A stretch of 64,000 nt of DNA from an uncultured Phocaeicola sp. (GTDB lineage: Bacteria; Bacteroidota; Bacteroidia; Bacteroidales; Bacteroidaceae): NCBI GenBank assembly GCA_944320885.1, contig CALUJE010000001.1, forward strand, positions 186,001 to 250,000. The letters run 5' to 3'. Every line of letters begins with the position of its first letter. Within the stretch, counting starts at the first letter, position 1. Shown here piece by piece: positions 52,749 to 60,274 of the stretch. The translations under genes and the position numbers were made by a program. A model generated the notes under the pieces. It ran no database searches. It was not told where the DNA came from and saw only the letters and a list, made by a program, of their open reading frames with translations.

Positions 52749-54260
52749 ATGAAGAAAGTGGTATTGGCAGCCTGCGGCATGTTCCTGTTTTCTTTATCGC
52801 CCGCATGTGTTGCGTTGGGGCGAACCGCGAGCAACGGAGGTGAGCCTGAAAAAGAAATCAGTAAAAACTATCCTGTGCCCGACCGTTCGAAAGTGCCCGC
52901 CTTTCCGGGAGCTGACGGAGCCGGGAAATATACTCTCGGAGGAGCCGGCGGAAGAGTGTATGTGGTAACATCGCTGAGCGATGACGGCTCGGAAGGAACG
53001 CTTCGTTATGCCGTAGAGCAGAAAGGCCCCCGTACGGTGGTTTTTGCCGTAAGCGGAATCATTGAACTGAAAGCTCCCTTACATATAAATAATGGTGATA
53101 TTACCATCGCCGGACAGACAGCGCCGGGCGATGGCATTTGTCTGAAAGACTATACACTGGGAGTATATGCCGATAATGTAATCATACGGTTTATCCGTTC
53201 GCGTATGGGCGATGAGATAAAGCAGAAAGGTGACGATGCCATGAACGGATTCAGGCATCACCGCAATATCATTATCGACCATTGTTCCATGAGCTGGAGT
53301 ACCGACGAGTGTGCTTCGTTCTATAACAATACCGACTTTACCATGCAGTGGTGCATCATAAGTGAAAGTCTGTCACATTCCATTCACGAAAAGGGAGCAC
53401 ACGGATATGGCGGAATCTGGGGCGGACGTCCGGCAAGTTTTCATCATAATCTGCTGGCCCATCATACCAACCGCACGCCTCGTTTGTGCGGAAGCCGCTA
53501 TACGGCAGAGCCTGAGAAAGAGAAAGTGGAACTTTTCAACAATGTGGTTTATAACTACGGAAGCGCATATGCCGGTGAGGGAGGAAGCTATAATTTCCTG
53601 AACAATTATTATAAGCCGGGGCCTTTTACGGCATCCTTGAAAAAAGCTTCCAGAAACCTGTTTGTGCCATATGCCGATGACGGGACTAACCGTAACAGAA
53701 AAGGAACTCATGGTATGTTCTATCTTGAGGGAAATTACATTGATGACTCGTGCAGCAAGCTTACTGATGCGCATCGTGAAGCCATTGCCGAAGTAAACCG
53801 TGACAACAGGCTGGGACTTGCGCCCAACAATAATTTTGCTCCCCGTGAACAGCTGCTTGTCAGCCGGCCTTTTTATATAGCAGAACACACTTCTCTTCAG
53901 ACAGCAGCCGATGCCTATGACGCTGTATTGAAATATGCCGGAGCATCGTTCCGGCGTGACGACTGTGACAAACGTATTGTGGACGAAACACGTAAGGGAA
54001 CATTTACCTATACGGGTTCCAGTGGAGGGAAATATGGCATTATCGATCATCCTTCGGATGTAGGAGGGTGGCCAGTCTACCGGCAGACGGAAGTTCCTCT
54101 CGATTCGGATGCCGACGGCATGCCCGATGAATGGGAGAAGGCTCATGGCCTGAATCCGGCAGATGCGTCTGATTCCGCACGATATAACCTGAATCCTCTC
54201 TATACCAATCTGGAAGTATATCTGAATTCACTGGTTGAGGATTGCTTCCCAAGTGACTGA
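52749..54260 (+). CDS. Pectate lyase (PL1-type right-handed beta-helix)
   Basis: A 503-residue secreted protein; the signal peptide is MKKVVLAACGMFLFSLSPACVALG. The mature protein begins AFPGADGAGKYTLGGAGGRVYVVTSLSDDG, the usual opening of Bacteroidetes pectate lyases, followed by the parallel beta-helix: GDITIAGQTAPGDGICLKDY, NVIIRFIRSRMGDE and HRNIIIDHCSMSWSTDECAS. The C-terminus has a calcium-binding DSDADGMPDEW motif and a basic end. It eliminates polygalacturonate to unsaturated oligomers, whose monomers feed KduI/KduD. I chose the ATG at 52749; an upstream ATG (52722) lies next to the promoter. Other PL families (PL3, PL9) fit less well. Confidence 0.87.
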   Translation: MKKVVLAACGMFLFSLSPACVALGRTASNGGEPEKEISKNYPVPDRSKVPAFPGADGAGKYTLGGAGGRVYVVTSLSDDGSEGTLRYAVEQKGPRTVVFAVSGIIELKAPLHINNGDITIAGQTAPGDGICLKDYTLGVYADNVIIRFIRSRMGDEIKQKGDDAMNGFRHHRNIIIDHCSMSWSTDECASFYNNTDFTMQWCIISESLSHSIHEKGAHGYGGIWGGRPASFHHNLLAHHTNRTPRLCGSRYTAEPEKEKVELFNNVVYNYGSAYAGEGGSYNFLNNYYKPGPFTASLKKASRNLFVPYADDGTNRNRKGTHGMFYLEGNYIDDSCSKLTDAHREAIAEVNRDNRLGLAPNNNFAPREQLLVSRPFYIAEHTSLQTAADAYDAVLKYAGASFRRDDCDKRIVDETRKGTFTYTGSSGGKYGIIDHPSDVGGWPVYRQTEVPLDSDADGMPDEWEKAHGLNPADASDSARYNLNPLYTNLEVYLNSLVEDCFPSD

Positions 54261-54268
54261 AAATACTT

Positions 54269-54298
54269 CAAGGCAGGTTTCTCGGAACCTGCCTTTTT
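54269..54298 (+). terminator. Terminator after the pectate lyase gene
   Basis: AGGCAGGTT (54271-54279) pairs with AACCTGCCT (54286-54294), followed by a T-run. Confidence 0.85.
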
Positions 54299-54311
54299 CA
54301 TACCCGTGTGC

Positions 54312-54409
54312 CCGTTTGCTGGCAGCCAAGGCTCAGCAGATTGGTGACCAAGGTCCAGCGTGCTGGGAGTTAAGGCTCAGTACGCTGAGAGTTAAGGCTC
54401 AGCAAACGA
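54312..54409. repeat. Intergenic palindrome cluster, family B copy 3 (4 x 22 bp)
   Basis: Four units at a 22-bp pitch centre on AAGG: GCTGGCAGCCAAGGCTCAG, TTGGTGACCAAGGTCCAG, GCTGGGAGTTAAGGCTCAG and GCTGAGAGTTAAGGCTCAG. The ends are inverted, CCGTTTGCTG and CAGCAAACG. It is the longest family B copy and the only one with four units. Confidence 0.88.
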
Positions 54410-54532
54410 GGAAAAGCTCTTTTATCTATATCTTGATAATCAGCATGTTATTATTCTTTCAGATTCTTAATGAAAGAGCGTAGGTAAGTCTTCCGGAAAA
54501 AACTTTCAGAAAAATGCAAGAAAACATACAAC

Positions 54533-54569
54533 TTTCAGATTCTTTTCAGAATCACATATCAATTTTGCA
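54533..54569 (+). promoter_or_regulatory. Duplicated promoter with TTTCAGA direct repeats (copy 1)
   Basis: TTTCAGA at 54533 and 54544 are 11 bp apart, followed by ATCACATATCAATTTTGCA, which contains the core promoter. A further TTTCAGA lies at 54504. The same layout recurs at 55081. Direct repeats at one helical turn fit an OmpR-type response regulator. Confidence 0.6.
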
Positions 54570-54600
54570 GTGTAATTAGTGAATGTAGAACCTATAATAA

Positions 54601-55059
54601 ATGATGAAAATGAAAAAGATATTATTGACTCTGGTATGTGTATTTGTTACGATAAGCAGTTTTGCGAGTAAGGATGACGACCGTCCTATCCAGGTGAACC
54701 AGTTGCCGCAGGTGGTACAGGAATTTATCAAGAAAAACTTCTCGGGAGTTAAAGTGGCTTTGGCCAAGATGGAAAGTGATTTCTTTGACAAGAGCTATGA
54801 AGTGATTTTCACCAACGGAAACAAAGTAGAGTTCGACCGTAACGGAAAGTGGGACAAGATAGAATGTAAGTATACCGAAGTGCCGGCAAGTGCAATTCCT
54901 GAGTTTATCAAGAAATATATTTCGGAAAACTATCCGGATGTTAAGGTATGGAAAATAGAGTATGAAAGAAAACGCGGAAAGTATGAAGTGAAACTTTCAA
55001 ACCGTTGGGAACTGAAGTTTGATAAGAATGGAACACTTCTTGATATTGATAAGGATTAA
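54601..55059 (+). CDS. PepSY-like (DUF2874) periplasmic protein 1
   Basis: A 152-residue exported protein with signal peptide MKKILLTLVCVFVTISSFAS. Two PepSY-like repeats follow (about residues 30-85 and 92-150), each of the form LPQVVQEFIKKNFSGVKVALAKME...FTNGNKVEFDRNGKW, then IPEFIKKYISENYPDVKVWKIEYE...LSNRWELKFDKNGTL. The fold is probably a pair of small alpha-beta units. Function is unknown; such proteins are abundant in Bacteroides envelopes and often respond to stress. It is a tandem paralogue of the next gene. Confidence 0.85.
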   Translation: MMKMKKILLTLVCVFVTISSFASKDDDRPIQVNQLPQVVQEFIKKNFSGVKVALAKMESDFFDKSYEVIFTNGNKVEFDRNGKWDKIECKYTEVPASAIPEFIKKYISENYPDVKVWKIEYERKRGKYEVKLSNRWELKFDKNGTLLDIDKD

Positions 55060-55080
55060 AAAATAAAATATTTATCTGGA

Positions 55081-55117
55081 ATTCAGATATATTTCAGAAT
55101 CAGATACCAATTTTGCA
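55081..55117 (+). promoter_or_regulatory. Duplicated promoter with TTCAGA direct repeats (copy 2)
   Basis: ATTCAGA at 55081 and TTTCAGA at 55092 are 11 bp apart, followed by ATCAGATACCAATTTTGCA at the same spacing as copy 1 (17 of 19 bases identical). It lies in the 91-bp gap between the two paralogues. Confidence 0.6.
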
Positions 55118-55150
55118 ATATAGAATAAAAACAATTTAAATTATACGATT

Positions 55151-55600
55151 ATGAAAAAAGCATTATTACTCTTAGTTTGTGTATTCTCTCTGTTTGCCGT
55201 TTCAATGAAAGCCGACAACGAACGTGTGATAACTGTCAACCAGCTTCCGGCTGCCGCTCAGACATTCCTGAAAAAGAACTTTGCTGATGCCAAGATAGCT
55301 GTTGTAAGAGTAGAAACCGATTTTCTGGAGAAAGTATACGATGTAGTATTTACCAACGGTAATTCTGTAGAATTCAACCGTAAGGGTGAATGGAAAGAAA
55401 TAGACTGCAAGTATGACGGAGTTCCGATGCAGGTGGTGCCCGCTGCTATCAGCAAGTATGTTACTGAGAACTATCCTGATGCCAAGATCTGGAAAATTGA
55501 ACTTGACAAGAGCGATAAGGAATATGAGCTGAAACTTTCAAACCGTTGGGAACTGAAGTTTAATTTAGACGGAGTGTTGACTCATCTGGAAAATGACTAA
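55151..55600 (+). CDS. PepSY-like (DUF2874) periplasmic protein 2
   Basis: A 149-residue paralogue of the upstream gene, with signal peptide MKKALLLLVCVFSLFAVSMKA. The same two-repeat pattern is visible: LPAAAQTFLKKNFADAKIAVVRVETDF...NGNSVEFNRKGEW, then ISKYVTENYPDAKIWKIELD...LSNRWELKFNLDGVL. Identity to copy 1 is roughly half by eye, and LSNRWELKF is unchanged. Each copy has its own promoter with matching upstream repeats, so both may answer the same signal. It ends at a hairpin before pfkA. Confidence 0.85.
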   Translation: MKKALLLLVCVFSLFAVSMKADNERVITVNQLPAAAQTFLKKNFADAKIAVVRVETDFLEKVYDVVFTNGNSVEFNRKGEWKEIDCKYDGVPMQVVPAAISKYVTENYPDAKIWKIELDKSDKEYELKLSNRWELKFNLDGVLTHLEND

Positions 55601-55626
55601 TCTGTAGCTTTCCATATTTCTATAAT

Positions 55627-55666
55627 AACAGTGAGGGCGGCCCTGAAAAGAGCTGCCCTTACTGTT
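55627..55666. terminator. Hairpin between PepSY-like gene 2 and pfkA
   Basis: AACAGTGAGGGCGGC pairs with GCTGCCCTTACTGTT (two mismatches), with a loop of 10 nt. It separates convergent genes; the T-runs are short, so strength is uncertain. Confidence 0.65.
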
Positions 55667-55691
55667 GTATGTCGTAACTTGATGCATGTTT

Positions 55692-56705
55692 TCATCCGAA
55701 GCAGATTCCCATCTTTTTTCCTTCAACTATCAGGTTATGCTGGGGCGATACAAGTTTTAGCTTTCCTGCCGTATCACTCAGTGGAATGGATGTTATGGTA
55801 TCACCTTTGAGTGCGACCATCCGGCCGAACTTCTTGTTGGCAATTAGCTCGGTAGCGTGTCCGCCCATGAGAGTGGCCAGGTTACGGTCGAACGAAGAGG
55901 GAGCTCCTCCTCGCTGCAGATATCCTAAGACCGTTTCACGGGTTTCAAATCCGGTTTCATACTCTATCTCTTCTGCGATGTATTCACCTGCTCTCTTTTT
56001 CCGTTCAGGGTCGGTCTGTATGCCTTCGGCCACCACGACAATGCTGTATGGCTTGCCTTTCTTCAGACGTTCGATGATTACATTTCCCAGATTATGGATG
56101 TTGTACGGAAGTTCCGGAATCAGGATGATATCGCCGCCGCTGGCCATTCCGCTGTATAATGCCAGCCAACCGGCATGATGACCCATCACCTCTACTACCA
56201 TGACCCGTTTGTGCGAACTGGCTGTTGAGTGTAACCGGTCTATCGCTTCGGTAGCAATGCCTACAGCCGAATCGAAACCGAAAGAAAAATCGGTACCCCA
56301 GATATCATTGTCTATGGTTTTGGGGATGGAAACAATGTTGATTCCGAGTTCTGCCAGTCGTGCTGCCGTTTTTTGTGTACCGTTTCCACCGATGCATACA
56401 ATGCAGTCGAGCTTTCTTTTCTCGATGTTCTTGAGTATTTGTTTAGCTCTTTCGTTGTTGTTCGAACCTTTTTGAGGGAAAGGCTTCACACGCGATGTCC
56501 CCAATATGGTTCCTCCTAAATTCAGCAATCCCGACATGTCTTCAATGTCTATGGGAGCAATATCATCGTCAATCAGTCCCTGAAAACCGCTTTGTATTCC
56601 GTAAATCTCCATGCCATAGTAGTTTATGGCTGTTTTGCAAACACCACGAATGGTGGCATTGATACCCGGACAGTCTCCTCCGGCAGTTAAAATACCGATT
56701 CTCAT
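55692..56705 (-). CDS. pfkA: 6-phosphofructokinase with noncanonical GGNG motif
   Basis: A 337-residue PFK. Conserved blocks are LTAGGDCPGINATIRG at the N-terminus, the substrate loop IPKTIDNDIWGTDFSFGFDSA with catalytic D132, and VMGHHAGWLALYSG. Two positions are informative. Gly109 (E. coli 104) indicates ATP rather than pyrophosphate, and Lys129 (E. coli Gly124) places it in the group III/mixed class. Residue 108 is Asn (GGNG) where nearly all PFKs have Asp 103 that helps bind Mg2+. Activity is therefore likely but not certain. It is alone, convergent with the PepSY-like genes and divergent from the GH3 gene. Confidence 0.9.
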   Translation of the reverse strand: MRIGILTAGGDCPGINATIRGVCKTAINYYGMEIYGIQSGFQGLIDDDIAPIDIEDMSGLLNLGGTILGTSRVKPFPQKGSNNNERAKQILKNIEKRKLDCIVCIGGNGTQKTAARLAELGINIVSIPKTIDNDIWGTDFSFGFDSAVGIATEAIDRLHSTASSHKRVMVVEVMGHHAGWLALYSGMASGGDIILIPELPYNIHNLGNVIIERLKKGKPYSIVVVAEGIQTDPERKKRAGEYIAEEIEYETGFETRETVLGYLQRGGAPSSFDRNLATLMGGHATELIANKKFGRMVALKGDTITSIPLSDTAGKLKLVSPQHNLIVEGKKMGICFG

Positions 56706-56768
56706 AGCAGGTGTGTAATCTATTCGTTAAACTTTATGGTAAAGATAGGGATTTTAGAAACTTTGTGC

Positions 56769-56776
56769 TACTTTTG
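56769..56776 (+). promoter_or_regulatory. Bacteroidetes -7 box (TACTTTTG) for the GH3-like operon
   Basis: An exact TAnnTTTG match 42 bp before the GH3-like ATG at 56811. Confidence 0.5.
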
Positions 56777-56810
56777 CTTAATAAAATGAATGTTTTTAAA
56801 TTTCTGAAGA

Positions 56811-58337
56811 ATGAATACCACCAAATTGATTGGAAAGTTCTTTATCCCCCGTCAAAAAGCAATAGAGTCTTATAGCACTCATTCCGTTGAACTTCAGCAT
56901 CAGGTAATGAAACGTCTGCTTGCAAAGGCTGTCGATACCGAATGGGGGAAAAGTCATTTTTATGACAAGATTCACACCTATGAAGATTTTCAAAAGTTTG
57001 TACCGGTACAGACTTATGATGATATAAAACCTTACGTGGAACGTATGCGTCACGGAGAGCGTGATGTGCTGTGGCCCGGACAAGTGCGCTGGTATGCCAA
57101 ATCATCGGGTACGACAAATGACAAGAGCAAGTTTATTCCCGTAAGTCCCGACGGTTTGCGCGATATTCATTATGCCGGTGGAACTGACTGTGTGGCTTCT
57201 TATCTGCACAATAATCCCGACAGCCGTTTTTTCTCAGGCAAAGGTCTTATTCTGGGAGGTAGCCATGCACCCAACTACAACCTGAAAGACAGTCTGGTAG
57301 GTGACCTGTCGGCCATCCTGATTCAGAATGTGAATCCATTGGTCAACTTTATCCGTGTGCCGAAGAAAGAGATAGCCCTGATTAGTGATTTCGAGAAGAA
57401 ACGTGACCTGATAGCACGAAGCACCATATCGAAGAATGTTACCAATATATCGGGTGTACCTTCATGGATGCTTTCTGTGCTGAAGCGTGTGCTCGAGATA
57501 ACCGGCAAAGACTCTTTGGAGCAGGTATGGCCCAACTTGGAAGTATTCTTCCACGGGGGAGTAAGCTTTACTCCTTATCGTGAACAGTATATGCAGCTTA
57601 TCCGAAGTGACCGTATGCATTATGTTGAAACCTATAATGCCAGTGAGGGATTTTTCGGAGTACAGACTGATCCGTCAACATCTTCGATGACACTGATGGT
57701 AGATTATGGGGTATTCTACGAGTTTATGCCAATGGATGAATTCGGTAAGGAGAATCCTACGGTGGTTCCGCTTGAAGGTGTGGAACTGGGTAAGAATTAT
57801 GCCATGCTCATCAGTACAAGCTGCGGATTGTGGCGTTATATGTTGGGCGATACCGTACGGTTCACGCATAAAGACCCGTACAAGTTCATCATTACCGGAC
57901 GTACGAAGCATTTTATCAATGCCTTTGGTGAAGAACTGATAGTAGATAATGCTGAAAAAGGTTTGGAAGTGGCATGTGCCGGTACCGGAGCACAGGTACT
58001 TGACTATACGGCGGCTCCTGTCTTTATGGATGCAAATGCCAAGTGCCGTCATCAATGGTTGATAGAATTTTCGGTAATGCCCGATTCGTTGGAACGCTTT
58101 GAGCGCATTCTTGATGAGTCATTGCAACAAATTAACTCTGATTATGAGGCTAAACGATATAAAAATATTACCTTGCAACCCTTGCAGGTAGTTGTGGCAC
58201 GCCCGCAGTTGTTTCATGACTGGCTGAAGATGAAGGGAAAACTGGGAGGTCAGCATAAGGTTCCTCGTTTGAGCAATACTCGCGAGTATATTGATGAACT
58301 GCTTAATTTGAATACGAAAGATGAAGAAGAGAAATAA
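56811..58337 (+). CDS. GH3-family acyl-adenylating enzyme (auxin-responsive GH3-like)
   Basis: A 508-residue member of the adenylate-forming GH3 family, known in plants for joining amino acids to jasmonate or auxin. Typical parts are the ATP motif WYAKSSGTTNDKSKFIPVS near residue 95, VETYNASEGFFGVQTD (about 270-285) and the C-terminal hinge region ITGRTKHFINAFGEELIVDNAEKGL with its Asp. Its bacterial substrate is unknown; a carboxylate is expected to be activated as an acyl-AMP. It overlaps the next gene by 17 bp and lies 5' to an Ig-like lipoprotein and DUF3108, so the three may act together at the envelope. Confidence 0.85.
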   Translation: MNTTKLIGKFFIPRQKAIESYSTHSVELQHQVMKRLLAKAVDTEWGKSHFYDKIHTYEDFQKFVPVQTYDDIKPYVERMRHGERDVLWPGQVRWYAKSSGTTNDKSKFIPVSPDGLRDIHYAGGTDCVASYLHNNPDSRFFSGKGLILGGSHAPNYNLKDSLVGDLSAILIQNVNPLVNFIRVPKKEIALISDFEKKRDLIARSTISKNVTNISGVPSWMLSVLKRVLEITGKDSLEQVWPNLEVFFHGGVSFTPYREQYMQLIRSDRMHYVETYNASEGFFGVQTDPSTSSMTLMVDYGVFYEFMPMDEFGKENPTVVPLEGVELGKNYAMLISTSCGLWRYMLGDTVRFTHKDPYKFIITGRTKHFINAFGEELIVDNAEKGLEVACAGTGAQVLDYTAAPVFMDANAKCRHQWLIEFSVMPDSLERFERILDESLQQINSDYEAKRYKNITLQPLQVVVARPQLFHDWLKMKGKLGGQHKVPRLSNTREYIDELLNLNTKDEEEK

Positions 58338-60273
58338 TATATATATGTTGAGATGGTGGCTTTTTTGCTTCTTTGCCATTTTGATATATGCATGTGCCAG
58401 TACGGGTAATCCTGATGGAGGACCTTATGATGAGGACCCGCCCGTGTTGTTGAAATGTGTGCCGGAATTGCGTGCTATCAACAACAAGAGTCAGAGAATC
58501 AGGCTTACATTTGATGAGTTTATCAAATTGGAGAATCCCAATGAGAAAGTGGTAATCTCTCCTCCGCAAATAGAGTCTCCGGAAATAAAGACTAACGGAA
58601 GAGGAATCGAAGTCAAGCTGCTCGACTCATTAAAGCTCAACACTACATATACTATTGATTTCTCCGATGCTATTGTTGACAATAATGAGGGAAATCCGCT
58701 GGGAAACTTTGCCTATTCATTTTCAACAGGAGCAACCATTGATACGCTAGAGGTGTCTGGTGCTGTTCTGGATGCGTCTAATCTGGAACCTATTAAAGGT
58801 ATTCTTGTGGGACTGCATTCAAATATGAACGATTCGGCTTTTGTGAAACTGCCGTTTGAACGGGTTGCACGTACCGACAGTCGCGGACGTTTTACCATTC
58901 GGGGAATAGCTCCGGGAGTATACCATATTTTTGCATTGCAGGATGTTGATCAGAATTTCATGTTCTCCCAGAAAAGTGAGATGATAGCTTTCTCTACCGA
59001 TACCATCAAGCCGTCGTTTGATTTCAGAACACGTCAGGATACCATATGGTTGGGAGCCGACAGTATTGCAATTGATACCATCAAGGAAGTGCAGTATACT
59101 CATTTTATGCCCGACAATATTGTGCTGCGTGCTTTTACTGAATTGCCGGTAACTCAATATATGGTGAAGAATGAGCGCCTGGTGCCTCAGAAGTTTTCTT
59201 TTTATTTTTCGGCTCCGGCTGATACCTTGCCGCTTATTCAAGGTATGAACTTTGACGAAAAGAACGCTTTCATCATAGAGAAGACAGCTAAGAACGATAC
59301 CATTCATTATTGGATAAAGGACTCTTTGGTTTATAACATAGATACGCTGGCCATGAGAGTGTCTTATCTGGCTTCTGATACATTGAACCGGTTAGTTCCG
59401 CGGACTGATACGCTTATGTTGGCTTCGAAGTTGACACGTGAGAAGATAGCAAAAGATAAGGCCAACAAGATGGAAGAATGGCGTAAGGAGCTGAACAAGA
59501 AACTGAAGAGGAGAAAGAAAAACGATACGATTCCTATTGATACTGTTCCGCCGATTGAATTCCTGAAGATAAAGGGTGAGATTCCTTCAACTCTGGAACT
59601 TTATCAGAATGTGGAATTTGAGTTTGACGAGCCATTAGCTATATTGGATACTGCATCCATTCATTTACAGGAAATGGTTGACTCTGTTTATAATGATGTG
59701 CCTTATATTATAGAGCCTAAGGAGGGTGAATTAAGGAAATACGTGTTATATGCAGAATGGAAACCTGGAAAAGAATATAAGCTGGCTATTGATTCGATTG
59801 CGTTTACAGGGCTTTATGGTTTGTTCTCTGACAAGTTGGAGCAGAGTATTAAAGTTCGTTCGCTCGAAGAATATGCGGCCTTGTTTATGAAAATCCCTGC
59901 AGCCGACTCAACGGCAATCGTGCAGTTGCTCGACAGTCAGGGAAATGTGATTCGTGATGCAAAGTGTGAAAATGGAAGAGCTGATTTCTTCTTTGTCCTT
60001 CCGGGTAAGTATTATGTAAGACTATTCTATGACCGTAATCAGAATGGCGTGTGGGATACTGGTCTTTATGACGAAAAGCGGCAGGCAGAAGAGATGTACT
60101 ATTATCCGCAGGCTCTCGACTTGAAGGCACAATGGGATGTTGAGCAGGATTGGAACCTGAATGCCGTACCGTTGGATAAGCAGAAACCGTTGGATATAAC
60201 CAAACAGAAGCCTGATGAAAAGAAATCTGTAAAGGGACGTAATGCCGAACGTGAACGTAAAAAGAGAAAATAA
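58321..60273 (+). CDS. Lipoprotein with Ig-like (SbsA-type) domain
   Basis: A 650-residue lipoprotein (FFAILIYACASTGNPDGGPYDEDPP). Residues about 45-135 form an SbsA-like Ig domain (IRLTFDEFIKLENPNEKVVISPP, then NTTYTIDFSDAIVDNNEGNPLGNFAYSFSTG). The remainder is beta-rich with a basic low-complexity segment near 380-405 (KANKMEEWRKELNKKLKRRKK). Proteins like this are surface or periplasmic in Bacteroidetes; function is unknown. Two internal VNGF-like repeats were not seen. Its start overlaps GH3 by 17 bp, and 1 bp separates its stop from the DUF3108 gene, so all three are coupled. Confidence 0.8.
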   Translation: MKKRNNIYMLRWWLFCFFAILIYACASTGNPDGGPYDEDPPVLLKCVPELRAINNKSQRIRLTFDEFIKLENPNEKVVISPPQIESPEIKTNGRGIEVKLLDSLKLNTTYTIDFSDAIVDNNEGNPLGNFAYSFSTGATIDTLEVSGAVLDASNLEPIKGILVGLHSNMNDSAFVKLPFERVARTDSRGRFTIRGIAPGVYHIFALQDVDQNFMFSQKSEMIAFSTDTIKPSFDFRTRQDTIWLGADSIAIDTIKEVQYTHFMPDNIVLRAFTELPVTQYMVKNERLVPQKFSFYFSAPADTLPLIQGMNFDEKNAFIIEKTAKNDTIHYWIKDSLVYNIDTLAMRVSYLASDTLNRLVPRTDTLMLASKLTREKIAKDKANKMEEWRKELNKKLKRRKKNDTIPIDTVPPIEFLKIKGEIPSTLELYQNVEFEFDEPLAILDTASIHLQEMVDSVYNDVPYIIEPKEGELRKYVLYAEWKPGKEYKLAIDSIAFTGLYGLFSDKLEQSIKVRSLEEYAALFMKIPAADSTAIVQLLDSQGNVIRDAKCENGRADFFFVLPGKYYVRLFYDRNQNGVWDTGLYDEKRQAEEMYYYPQALDLKAQWDVEQDWNLNAVPLDKQKPLDITKQKPDEKKSVKGRNAERERKKRK

Positions 60274-60274
60274 T

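Larger units (their letters stand above)
54261..54600. other. Gene-free interval of 340 bp
   Basis: It holds, in order, the pectate lyase terminator (54269-54298), a family B repeat cluster (54312-54409), and the TTTCAGA repeats and core promoter of the first PepSY-like gene (54533-54569). Nothing coding is visible. Confidence 0.7.
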
